7,472 nucleotides of DNA from an uncultured Clostridia bacterium (GTDB lineage: Bacteria; Bacillota; Clostridia; Oscillospirales; Oscillospiraceae). The notes beneath the pieces were generated by a model. That model was not told where the DNA came from, did not search any database, and was given only the letters and a program-made list of their open reading frames with translations. The stretch lies in NCBI GenBank assembly GCA_937915065.1, contig CALDMR010000164.1, forward strand, positions 1-7,472, in the 5' to 3' direction. Below are positions 1 through 6,196 of the stretch, one piece after another; positions within the stretch are counted from its first letter, which is position 1, and every line of letters starts with the position of its first letter. The position numbers were made by a program, and so were the translations under genes.

Positions 1-286
1 CACCTCGAGAGCTGCCGCCAAAGCTGCCGCCGCCGAAGCTACCGCCGCCAAAACCGCCGCCCCGGGAATTATGATTCCGGTTCGGAGGACGCGGGCCGCC
101 GGGAGGCGGGGGAGGAGGCGGACGATACCCCATGTGCCGGCCCCAGAAAACAGGGCGGTAAACCACGGGGGGAATGCCCATGCCGGGCTGCCAGTACCGG
201 CGGCGGTAGGAGGTATAACGGCAGTAATCCAGTATCCACCAAATCAGGAACAGGAAAAGGATCAGGAAAACCACCGCGGTGATGAG
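1..286 (-). CDS. Frameshifted C-terminal part of the TPM protein (TM helix and Pro/Gly-rich tail), partial at window edge
   Basis: Reading the minus strand in the -1 frame relative to the TPM gene, 95 codons are open from CTC at 284-286 to the window edge with no stop. They encode LITAVVFLILFLFLIWWIL, a clear membrane helix, then a Tyr/Arg-rich stretch (DYCRYTSYRRRYW), a Pro-rich segment (RPPPPPPGGPRPP) and a repeated tail of GGGFGGGS / FGGGS units. This is the usual C-terminal architecture of Firmicutes TPM proteins, so the segment belongs to the gene that starts at 894. Joined at residue 203 it gives a protein of at least 298 residues. No separate start or ribosome site is visible, so it is not an independent gene. 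The true C-terminus lies outside the window. Confidence 0.8.
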
Positions 287-894
287 CCCGGGTTGACAGG
301 GGGATCCACGGGCTGGTAGGAAATCTCGTCCAAAGGCAGAATGTCCACATGGTAATAAGATTCGTACCAGCGCAGAAACGCGTCAAAGGTGTTGGTAACG
401 CCGCGGTTGTATTCGTGGTCATAGAACGGTTCCTGCAAATAGGTGACCAGGATCTGGGTGATCTCGCTGTCCGACAGATCGCGATAGATACCGTCGCCCT
501 GCACGGCCACAGCGCCGCTGCGAGAGTCGTCGCCGTTGGCTGTATCCAACGGCAGGACAATGCCGTTGTCCCGCCCGCTGTCACCCACGCCCAGCTGGTT
601 GCCCAGGGCCATGGCGTAGTCGTAGAGGGAGTCGCCGTTAAAGCCGTTGGTGGTGACCACGGCGATTTGGCCGCCGGTCAGGCTGAAAAGGCCGTTGTTC
701 ATTTTGGTGATGTAATTTTCCGTGTTGGCGCTGAGAATATCGGCGTAATCATAAACATAAGAAAACTCGGTGGGAATCCCTTCGGGGTCTAATTCAGACA
801 CATAGGGCTTCTTCAACTGGCCGATGCCGATGCCGGCAACGATGGCCGCTGCCAACACAAGCAGCGCAACGCTGCGCTTTTGCAAAAAATTCAA
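262..894 (-). CDS. TPM-domain membrane-anchored protein (YgcG/Psb32-like), as read in frame; ends early by frameshift
   Basis: Third gene of the xpaC-telA unit, beginning 41 nt after the telA stop. The start is TTG at 892-894, supported by an AAGGAGG site 7 nt upstream; no ATG fits. The 210-residue reading has an N-terminal membrane anchor (about residues 8-25, VALLVLAAAIVAG) and then a TPM domain (about 45-185) with family landmarks: YVYDYADILS at 46-55, GGQIAVVTTNGFNGDSLYDYAMALGNQLGVG from about 74 and SGRDNGIVLPL at 106-116. TPM domains occur in envelope and thylakoid proteins (Psb32, YgcG) and were named for a claimed phosphatase activity; the role in this subfamily is unproven. In frame the protein ends after NPG-SSPRWFS, which lacks the second helix and Gly-rich tail typical of the family. 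Both are encoded in the -1 frame just downstream (see 1-286). The domain call is confident; whether the gene is intact, recoded, a pseudogene or a sequencing error is not resolved. Confidence 0.85.
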   Translation of the reverse strand: MNFLQKRSVALLVLAAAIVAGIGIGQLKKPYVSELDPEGIPTEFSYVYDYADILSANTENYITKMNNGLFSLTGGQIAVVTTNGFNGDSLYDYAMALGNQLGVGDSGRDNGIVLPLDTANGDDSRSGAVAVQGDGIYRDLSDSEITQILVTYLQEPFYDHEYNRGVTNTFDAFLRWYESYYHVDILPLDEISYQPVDPPVNPGSSPRWFS

Positions 895-935
895 AGAAAC
901 GCCTCCTTTTTTCTATAGGAGAGCATGACGGCCGC

Positions 936-2066
936 TTACTTATGCAGCTCCATCAGCTTCTGCTTCAGCTCGCCTTCGATGCGGCCCAATTCCGCCTCGG
1001 CGGCTTTGCGCTTGGCAGCTCCTTCGCGTTGGATGTTCAGCACTTCGTCCAGGGTGGAGATCAGCTGCTCGTTGGTGTGCTGCAGGGTTTCGATGTCGAC
1101 CACGCTGCGCTCGGCCTCCCGGGCGGTGGCAATGGTGCCCATCTTCAGCATGTCGGCATTCTTTTTCAGCAGCTCGTTGGTGGTTTCGGTCACTGCGCTC
1201 TGGGCGGCGGTTGCCTGGCGGCTGTGTTCCAGGCCCAAAGCCAGCACCATCTGGCTTTTCCACAGGGGGATGGTATTGACCAGGGAGGACTGGATCTTTT
1301 CCACCATCAGGACGGAGATCACGCGCGTCAGCTCCAGGTCGTGCAGTTTCTTTTCAAAACGTTCGCACATCTGCACCATGTCATTGAAAGCCTGAGCGTC
1401 CTCGGCCTTGCCGGAGGCCTCGGCCTGCTGGCGCAGCAGCGCCACTTCGTTTGCCTGCACAGCGGCCAGGCGCTTTTTGCCGGCCACAATATACATAGTC
1501 AGTTCTTTATAATATTTCAGGTTCAGTTCATACATCTGGTCAAACATGGCGATGTCTTTCATCAGCGTGATCTGATGGTTTTCCAGATTTTGAACGATTT
1601 TTTCCACGTTGGTTTCGGCTTTGGAATACTGAGCCTTCATCACTTCCAGCTTGTTGCGCTGCTTTTTGAACAGGCCGGCAAAGCCTTTCTTTTCTTCTTC
1701 GCCAAAGCCCCTCAGTTCCACTACCAGTTCAGTCAAGTCTTCGCCCACGGCGCCCAGATCCTTGGTGCGCACCTTGCCCAGGGCGCTTTCGGAGAAGGAG
1801 GAGACGCTCTTCTGGGCGGCGGAACCATACTGCAGAACCTGATTGGAATCGGTAATATCGATTTTTTTGGAAAATTCATCAACCTGCTTTTTTTCGTCCT
1901 CGGTCAACATACTGTCGTCCACGACAACAGGTTCCACCTTTTTCTTTTCGGCTTCCGCGGCCTCGCCGTTGGGATCCAGGCTCAGGGTGGGAGCCTCTGC
2001 CACTGCGGCGGCGGTTTCGTTTTCCTCCGGGGTCAAAGTCAAGCTCGGCATGGTGTTCTCGGACAT
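936..2066 (-). CDS. telA: Toxic anion resistance protein, TelA family (YaaN-like)
   Basis: A 376-residue soluble protein matching the TelA/KlaB family (B. subtilis YaaN). Residues 1-60 are an acidic, Ala/Glu-rich low-complexity leader. The TelA core follows (about 60-375), nearly all alpha-helical with coiled-coil character. Recognisable stretches include VVELRGFGEEEKKGFAGLFKK, DIAMFDQMYELNLKYYKELTMYIVAGKKRL and VEKIQSSLVNTIPLWKSQMVLALG. There is no signal peptide or membrane helix. Family members were named for tellurite resistance on a plasmid; chromosomal copies are linked to cell-envelope stress, and their biochemistry is unknown. The ATG has an AGGAGG site 8 nt upstream. It begins 40 nt after the xpaC stop and the TPM gene follows 41 nt later, so all three are probably co-transcribed. 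The family call is sure; the tellurite function is not implied here. Confidence 0.93.
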   Translation of the reverse strand: MSENTMPSLTLTPEENETAAAVAEAPTLSLDPNGEAAEAEKKKVEPVVVDDSMLTEDEKKQVDEFSKKIDITDSNQVLQYGSAAQKSVSSFSESALGKVRTKDLGAVGEDLTELVVELRGFGEEEKKGFAGLFKKQRNKLEVMKAQYSKAETNVEKIVQNLENHQITLMKDIAMFDQMYELNLKYYKELTMYIVAGKKRLAAVQANEVALLRQQAEASGKAEDAQAFNDMVQMCERFEKKLHDLELTRVISVLMVEKIQSSLVNTIPLWKSQMVLALGLEHSRQATAAQSAVTETTNELLKKNADMLKMGTIATAREAERSVVDIETLQHTNEQLISTLDEVLNIQREGAAKRKAAEAELGRIEGELKQKLMELHK

Positions 2067-2106
2067 AGTCTTATCCTCCTGTATTCTGATTCAATCTCAA
2101 TATGGG

Positions 2107-2829
2107 TTACAGTTCCAGTTTGATGCCGCTGGTTTCTTCCGGTTCGGCGGCGGGCTCTGCTTTCATTTCCTGGCCGGTCAGTCCTTCCCGGGCCATCATG
2201 GTTTCCAGCACGGTGATGTCGGTGGAAATATCCAGGGCTTCTTCGCCGAACAGGGAGTCCAGCTGCTTTTCAAAGGCGGCCACAATGGTGTCCATCATAT
2301 GCCGGATGCGATCCAAAGTGGCGTCGATGTTTTCGCCGGACACGCCCTGAGCGCTCATGCGGTCATAGGTGTTCAGAATCTTCAGTGTGGTGGGCAGATA
2401 GTAATTCATAAATTTTCGGATGTCGCCCAGCTGATTCGGGTGGGATTTGACATAGTCGAAAATCTTTTCCGAGGTTTGCTGCAGGCGGACAATGTCGGCG
2501 CTGATCTTTTCGTCTTCGATATTGCGGTCCAGCCGGCGCATTTCTTCAATGGCCAAGGCGCCGTCTTTGATCATCTTGTCCAGTTCCGGGTTGCCGGTGG
2601 CAGGTTCCTGGGGCTGCTGGGCAGCCCGGGCCTTGGCGGCGTTGGCCTCGGATTTTTGCGCGCCGCTGCGGCAGAGCAGCCAGGAAAAGAAAAATACAGC
2701 GGCTACGGCAATTAGGGCGCCAAGAAAATGGGCAGGACGGTACAGCGGGAAAAGGAGGGCATACAGCAGCCAGGTGGCGGCTGCGGCATAGATCGGGGCC
2801 ACAATGGGCCGCTTCGGTGTGGATGACAT
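2107..2829 (-). CDS. xpaC: XpaC family membrane protein (5-bromo-4-chloroindolyl phosphate hydrolysis protein)
   Basis: A 240-residue protein with two N-terminal membrane helices (about residues 13-30 and 34-53) and a helical cytoplasmic XpaC domain (about 80-220). Landmarks are ELDKMIKDGALAIEEMRRLDRNI, LQQTSEKIFDYVKSHPNQLGDIRKFMNYYLPTTLKIL and the family's short C-terminal tail (GIKLEL). The name comes from a hydrolysis phenotype in B. subtilis; enzymatic activity is not established and no catalytic motif is evident. XpaC is commonly encoded next to TelA, as here and in B. subtilis xpaC-yaaN, which supports both calls. It is the first gene of the unit, with a consensus sigma-A promoter at 2896-2924. 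The start is ATG with AGAGG about 7 nt upstream. A 77-residue stretch between the second helix and the phosphatase-named domain was not assigned any motif. Confidence 0.92.
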   Translation of the reverse strand: MSSTPKRPIVAPIYAAAATWLLYALLFPLYRPAHFLGALIAVAAVFFFSWLLCRSGAQKSEANAAKARAAQQPQEPATGNPELDKMIKDGALAIEEMRRLDRNIEDEKISADIVRLQQTSEKIFDYVKSHPNQLGDIRKFMNYYLPTTLKILNTYDRMSAQGVSGENIDATLDRIRHMMDTIVAAFEKQLDSLFGEEALDISTDITVLETMMAREGLTGQEMKAEPAAEPEETSGIKLEL

Positions 2830-2895
2830 AACTTCGCCTCTGCTTTCTGCGGCGCGGAATGGGCCGCATAGAAGGGTGGATTCTATATGATGTTT

Positions 2896-2924
2896 ATTAT
2901 ACCGCGCAGTGCTGGTTCGGTCAA
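2896..2924 (-). promoter_or_regulatory. Sigma-A promoter of the xpaC-telA-TPM unit
   Basis: On the minus strand TTGACC (2919-2924) and TATAAT (2896-2901) are separated by exactly 17 nt. Only the last base of the -35 differs from consensus. Transcription should begin near 2889, giving an untranslated leader of about 60 nt before xpaC. It lies between the hairpin after the DUF4317 gene and the xpaC start, as expected for a separate transcription unit. Confidence 0.85.
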
Positions 2925-2960
2925 GAAATTTGCGCCGTGAGAGAAAAATGGCGGCAGAAA

Positions 2961-2990
2961 ACGGGCGGCGCCGGGAACGGCGCCGCCCGT
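2961..2990 (-). terminator. Hairpin terminator after the DUF4317 gene
   Basis: ACGGGCGGCGCC (2961-2972) pairs perfectly with GGCGCCGCCCGT (2979-2990), a 12-bp GC-rich stem with a 6-nt loop, 23 nt past the DUF4317 stop. On the minus strand it is followed by TTT and, about 12 nt further, ATTTTT. The T-tract is weak for a factor-independent terminator, but the stem is very strong and sits just before the xpaC promoter. Confidence 0.65.
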
Positions 2991-3013
2991 ATGTACGGTG
3001 GCTGATACAGGTT

Positions 3014-4144
3014 TCAGGGGATATGAATGGTAACGCCGTCTACTTCGACGCCATCTTCCACGCGGATCAGGATGTACCGCTTGCCGTCAATCACCCGGGT
3101 CTCCACCAGGTCGCTGCGCTCTCCGCTGACGCGGACGGTCACATCCTCTGTTTTGACTTCGATTTGCCTGGTATCCACAATATTGCGGGGGCTCAGGCTG
3201 GTATCGGCGCCGAATTCCTCGTCGTAGCGGGCGTCAAATTCCTGGGTGCGTTCTTCGGGAACGCCGCAGGAGTCGAGAATGCGGGTGACGGCGGACTTGG
3301 ATACCGCCAGAGGTTCCGGGATCTTGCTTTCTTTGTGAAAGGCGATCATTTCGCACAGGCGGCTGCGGACGGTCTGTACCACCTCCAGGTCGCAGTCCTC
3401 GCTCAGCGTTTCGCTGAGCAGGGATTGAAAGGTTTGCTTTTGGGCGGCGGGGGGCATCAGAATGGGACGGCGGAAGAGGGCGTCCACCAGTTCCGGATGA
3501 TTTTCGGCGGGGTCGCGGGTATAGTACAGCGCGCCGTACAGGTTGGTGCTGCGCTCGTCAAAGGCGGGAAAGAGAAATCCGGCTTCCGGCGCGGACACCA
3601 GCCAGTTGGCGCTCAAATTATGGAAAGCGCCCTCCCGGCCGTCAAATGTCAGGGCGTTTTTACCCAGTTTTACGGGGCAGATACTGCAAACAATGTACGA
3701 ATAGACTTCCTCGGAAGCGTCGTGCTGCAGCATGTCGTCTTTGGCGCGATAGGGCACGTCATACTGATCGCAGGCCAACAGGATCAGATAGTTGCCTTCT
3801 ATGTTCAGTGCGCCGATGATTTTTTCATACAGGGCTTCGGCGGCTTCCTCGTCCTTCAGCTGGGAATCCCGCAGCTTCATCAGCAGACCGTGTTCGGGGC
3901 TGCCGGCCACCTGGGCTGTTTCAAATTCAATGTTCGTCAAGTTTTTGTGCATGCCGCCGGAGAGGGCTTTGCGCAGCACGGTCAAAATTTCTTCGGTTTC
4001 CGTTTGCCCCAGCAGAGCCAGAGACTGGTCGAAACGGGAGATGATCTCTCGCTTTTCGTTCACATAGCAGCCCCGCACGTGGCTGATCGCGCTTTTATCC
4101 GCCCGGAAGCGGCGGCGGATTTCGGACACTTCTTTTTCGTTCAT
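3014..4144 (-). CDS. DUF4317 family protein of unknown function
   Basis: A 376-residue soluble protein that I recognise as DUF4317, a family common in clostridia and of unknown role. Typical features are the N-terminus NEKEVSEIRRRFRADKSAISHVRGCYVN, LSGGMHKNLTNIEF near residue 62, YLILLACDQYDVPYR near 119, VYSYIVCSICPVKL at 147-160 and LFPAFDERSTNLYGALYYTRD at 191-211. The C-terminal third (about 240-376) is less conserved and ends in a beta-rich segment (RYILIRVEDGVEVDGVTIHIP). There is no signal peptide, membrane helix or recognised catalytic motif. The ATG has an AGGAG site 8 nt upstream and an extended -10 promoter at 4180-4185. A strong hairpin follows the stop, so it probably forms its own transcript. 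Its placement upstream of xpaC-telA may be incidental. Confidence 0.9.
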   Translation of the reverse strand: MNEKEVSEIRRRFRADKSAISHVRGCYVNEKREIISRFDQSLALLGQTETEEILTVLRKALSGGMHKNLTNIEFETAQVAGSPEHGLLMKLRDSQLKDEEAAEALYEKIIGALNIEGNYLILLACDQYDVPYRAKDDMLQHDASEEVYSYIVCSICPVKLGKNALTFDGREGAFHNLSANWLVSAPEAGFLFPAFDERSTNLYGALYYTRDPAENHPELVDALFRRPILMPPAAQKQTFQSLLSETLSEDCDLEVVQTVRSRLCEMIAFHKESKIPEPLAVSKSAVTRILDSCGVPEERTQEFDARYDEEFGADTSLSPRNIVDTRQIEVKTEDVTVRVSGERSDLVETRVIDGKRYILIRVEDGVEVDGVTIHIP

Positions 4145-4179
4145 GGGTGATTCTCCTTGTTTGTACAGTTGCAGAGGAG

Positions 4180-4188
4180 ATTATAGCA
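4180..4188 (-). promoter_or_regulatory. Extended -10 promoter of the DUF4317 gene
   Basis: On the minus strand TGC-TATAAT (TATAAT at 4180-4185, TG at 4187-4188) is a full extended -10 element. It lies about 35 nt upstream of the DUF4317 ATG, with AGGAG in between. The best -35 at 17-nt spacing is a poor TTTCCC, which is acceptable for an extended -10 promoter. Confidence 0.7.
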
Positions 4189-4237
4189 TAAAACGGCCCG
4201 CGGGGAAACGAAAAATAAAGAAGAACGGAAATAGAAG

Positions 4238-4933
4238 TTACAGAACCGCGGCGGGCCAAATGGGGCCCGGGTCTGCGGAGAATGGCAGAAGGAAGGTGGG
4301 GCATCCCTCCGAAGCCGGCGCAATGGCATAGGGCTGATAAAAGAAATGAAAGCCCTCGGGACTGAGGTAGAAGTTGCGCAGATTCAGATGACGGCGCAGC
4401 CGCAGGGAAAGGTCGCCTGCATAAACGGACAGCCCGGCGGCATGCTGCCGGGCGCAATGATCTTGGGCGGCGGACAGGCACAGCCGGCGTATTTTGGTTC
4501 CCCCGGGAAAGCAGTCGTGGGCGGTGACGGGCATGCCCTCGGCCAGATTCCAGGTATCTGCCCGGCGCAGGGTCAGGGAACGGCTTGTACCGGCCCACTC
4601 GGTGCAGTCCGTATACAGGCTGAGGATCCGATCCTGATTGCAGGTGACGGTGCAGCGCAGGCTGGCCCGGGCCCGGGGCGGCGCTGCACTTGCCGGATCG
4701 GCACGGCTGTATTCCGCCAGGGCCTGGGGATACAGGGTGTGGCTGCAATAGGATAAAAAAGCGCCCACGCATTGGCAGTAATACCGGTTCAGCCGCCGGG
4801 AAACGCGGTCTGCGTCCTCCCGGCCGAACCGGGGAACGGCGATGTCGGCGGTCATGACCGATATGTCGCCGGAAGCCCATTGGCGCTGCTCTTCCTGCAT
4901 CGTGTAATCTGCCGTCTCCAATACGGTTTTCAT
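4238..4933 (-). CDS. DUF3298 (RsiV C-terminal-like) domain protein, cytoplasmic
   Basis: The open frame runs further upstream, but the likely start is ATG at 4931-4933 (MKTVLETADY), with GGAGGGG 9 nt upstream; an alternative ATG at 4942 lies against that site and is unlikely. This gives 231 residues. The C-terminal half resembles DUF3298: SLYTDCTEWAGTSRSLTLRRADTWNL (105-130) and FYLSPEGFHFFYQPYAIAP (188-206), close to the family pattern of FYLT-DG-FFYQPYEIAP. In anti-sigma factor RsiV this domain is extracellular behind a membrane helix; here there is no signal peptide or helix, so the protein should be cytoplasmic. It is rich in cysteine (10 Cys). It is divergent from yerC across about 200 nt. 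Function is unknown. The last dozen residues (DPGPIWPAAVL) extend beyond the conserved part. Confidence 0.75.
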   Translation of the reverse strand: MKTVLETADYTMQEEQRQWASGDISVMTADIAVPRFGREDADRVSRRLNRYYCQCVGAFLSYCSHTLYPQALAEYSRADPASAAPPRARASLRCTVTCNQDRILSLYTDCTEWAGTSRSLTLRRADTWNLAEGMPVTAHDCFPGGTKIRRLCLSAAQDHCARQHAAGLSVYAGDLSLRLRRHLNLRNFYLSPEGFHFFYQPYAIAPASEGCPTFLLPFSADPGPIWPAAVL

Positions 4934-5017
4934 TTGAAGCATCCCCTCCTTACGCCACCTTATGCCGTCGGAGGCGGCGCGGTGCATTGGATGGGCAAAG
5001 AAAATCGAAAAAAGAGG

Positions 5018-5046
5018 TTTACTTTTACAATTTAGTATGTTAAAAT
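5018..5046 (+). promoter_or_regulatory. Promoter of the yerC-methyltransferase-hslO unit
   Basis: TTTACT (5018-5023) and TAAAAT (5041-5046) are separated by 17 nt, and the -10 is preceded by TGT, giving an extended -10. The expected start of transcription is near 5053, about 80 nt before yerC. A 7-bp inverted repeat, CTTTTAC (5022-5028) and GTAAAAG (5051-5057), flanks the -10 and could be an operator. Confidence 0.7.
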
Positions 5047-5060
5047 ACCGGTAAAAGCGA

Positions 5061-5096
5061 TCTGCGCCGGGCAAACGTCTGTCTGCCCGGCGCAGA
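5061..5096 (+). repeat. Perfect 13-bp inverted repeat / leader hairpin of yerC
   Basis: TCTGCGCCGGGCA (5061-5073) pairs exactly with TGCCCGGCGCAGA (5084-5096) around a 10-nt loop. It lies directly after the predicted transcription start and 36 nt before yerC. It is not followed by a T-tract on the plus strand (GAAGTGAATAC), and no leftward gene ends here, so it is not a plain terminator. It may be a leader RNA structure or a DNA-binding site. Confidence 0.8.
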
Positions 5097-5132
5097 GAAG
5101 TGAATACTGCACAAGTGTAAAGGAGAAGCGGG

Positions 5133-5447
5133 ATGGCTAAGATATCCAAAAAAGAAAAGAATATCGAGTTGTATAAAGCGATTCTCTCGTTGAAGAATCT
5201 GGATGAGTGCTGCCGTTTTTTTGAGGATCTGTGCACGGTGCCGGAGCTGCGTGCCATGGAGCAGCGCTACGAGGTGGCGTCTTTGCTGAACCAGGGTCTG
5301 ATCTACAACGATATTTTGGAAAAGACGGGGGCTTCCAGCGCAACCATCAGCCGCGTCAACCGGTCTTTGAACTACGGCGCCGGCGGCTATGAAGATGTGT
5401 TCCGCAATCTGGCGGAGCAAGAAGGGGAAAAGGGCGAAGCAGAATGA
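5133..5447 (+). CDS. yerC: TrpR-related transcriptional regulator, YerC/YecD family
   Basis: A 104-residue all-helical protein that matches the YerC/YecD branch of the TrpR superfamily. Landmarks are DECCRFFEDLCTVPELRAMEQRYEVASLL (about 24-52) and the helix-turn-helix LIYNDILEKTGASSATISRVNRSLNYG (about 56-82), followed by a short acidic tail. TrpR-fold repressors bind DNA as dimers through this helix-turn-helix. The effector and targets of YerC are not established, and I see no basis to call it a tryptophan repressor. The ATG has an AGGAG site 7 nt upstream. Its own promoter region carries an inverted repeat and a long hairpin, consistent with autoregulation (inference). The stop codon overlaps the methyltransferase start by 4 nt (ATGA), which implies translational coupling. 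Confidence 0.93.
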   Translation: MAKISKKEKNIELYKAILSLKNLDECCRFFEDLCTVPELRAMEQRYEVASLLNQGLIYNDILEKTGASSATISRVNRSLNYGAGGYEDVFRNLAEQEGEKGEAE

Positions 5448-6187
5448 GCTGCTATGAAGAACTGGCCGCGTCGTACGACAGCCTGACGGAAGATGTGGAA
5501 TATCGCCGGCGCGCCTCCTTTTTGCAGAAGCTGCTGGGGAAAAGCAGGATCCCGGTGCATACGGTGCTGGATCTGGCCTGCGGAACCGGTACAATGACCT
5601 GCCTGCTGGCCGAGGCCGGATATGAGATGATCGGCGTGGATCAATCGGAAGACATGCTGGCCGAGGCTGCGGGAAAACAGGTGAGCCCGGAGAAGATCCC
5701 GCCCATCTATCTGCAGCAGAGCATGGAAACGCTGGATCTCTACGGCACGGTGGAGGCGGCGGTCTGCTGCCTGGACAGCCTCAATTATCTTACGGATGTG
5801 CGCGCCTTGCGGCGGACACTGCAGCGGCTGCACCTTTTTGTGGCGCCCGGCGGTGTCTTTCTTTTTGACATCAACACGCCGGAAAAGCTGCGCGGACTGG
5901 ACGGGCAGGTCTTCCTTGATGAGGGGGACGATGTGTATTGCGTCTGGCGGACGGAGTTTAACAAGCGCAGCCGCATCTGCACATACGGCATGGATATCTT
6001 TCAGCGGGAGGGCGCTCTGTGGCGCAGATCCCAGGAGGAGCACTACGAGAAGGCCTGGGAAGTGGAGGAGCTGACGGGCTTTTTGCGGGAAGCCGGTTTC
6101 GGGCACATCCGCACCTACGGCGACTGTGTGCTGCGCGCGCCGCGGGAACAGGAGCAGCGCATTTATTTTACTTGTATTCGGGAGTGA
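5444..6187 (+). CDS. Class I SAM-dependent methyltransferase, substrate unknown
   Basis: A 247-residue Rossmann-fold methyltransferase. The SAM-binding motif I is VLDLACGTGT (41-50). The acidic ribose-binding residue is Asp66 in GVDQSEDML (64-72), the motif IV region is CLDSLNYL (109-116), and LHLFVAPGGVFLFDINT (129-145) is the post-IV strand typical of the Methyltransf_11/25 group. N-terminal YEELAASYDSLTEDVEY is the cap seen in small-molecule or ubiquinone-like methyltransferases. The C-terminal half (150-247) is a mixed region ending LREAGFGHIRTYGD, also common in this group. Nothing fixes the substrate. It overlaps the end of yerC by 4 nt, uses AAGGG inside yerC as a ribosome site, and is followed 9 nt later by hslO. 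Confidence 0.92.
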   Translation: MSCYEELAASYDSLTEDVEYRRRASFLQKLLGKSRIPVHTVLDLACGTGTMTCLLAEAGYEMIGVDQSEDMLAEAAGKQVSPEKIPPIYLQQSMETLDLYGTVEAAVCCLDSLNYLTDVRALRRTLQRLHLFVAPGGVFLFDINTPEKLRGLDGQVFLDEGDDVYCVWRTEFNKRSRICTYGMDIFQREGALWRRSQEEHYEKAWEVEELTGFLREAGFGHIRTYGDCVLRAPREQEQRIYFTCIRE

Positions 6188-6196
6188 AGAAGGTTT

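Larger units (their letters stand above)
4934..5132. other. Divergent intergenic control region between the DUF3298 gene and yerC
   Basis: About 200 nt without a gene. From left to right it holds the ribosome site of the DUF3298 gene, a GC-rich stretch, an AT-rich core (about 5000-5057) with the yerC promoter and an inverted repeat, a perfect 13-bp hairpin (5061-5096), and the yerC ribosome site. A leftward promoter for the DUF3298 gene should also lie in the AT-rich core, but I see only weak matches (for example TTTACC and TAAATT 15 nt apart). Confidence 0.7.

Noticed and set aside
69..584. A 171-codon minus-strand frame overlapping the TPM gene
   Set aside because: It is in the third frame, neither the TPM frame nor the -1 continuation. 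Its translation is low-complexity without domain features.
942..2123. A 393-codon plus-strand open frame opposite telA
   Set aside because: It is the antisense shadow of TelA, rich in Gln, Phe and His, with no family resemblance and no ribosome site.
2909..4150. A 413-codon plus-strand open frame opposite the DUF4317 gene
   Set aside because: It mirrors DUF4317, which has clear family motifs, promoter and ribosome site. The opposite frame has none.
4195..4257. GGCCCGCGG (4195-4203) and CCGCGGCGGGCC (4246-4257) as a terminator for the DUF3298 gene
   Set aside because: The loop would be over 40 nt, one arm lies inside the coding end and the stem needs a 3-nt bulge. The T-run after it (GTTTT) is short.
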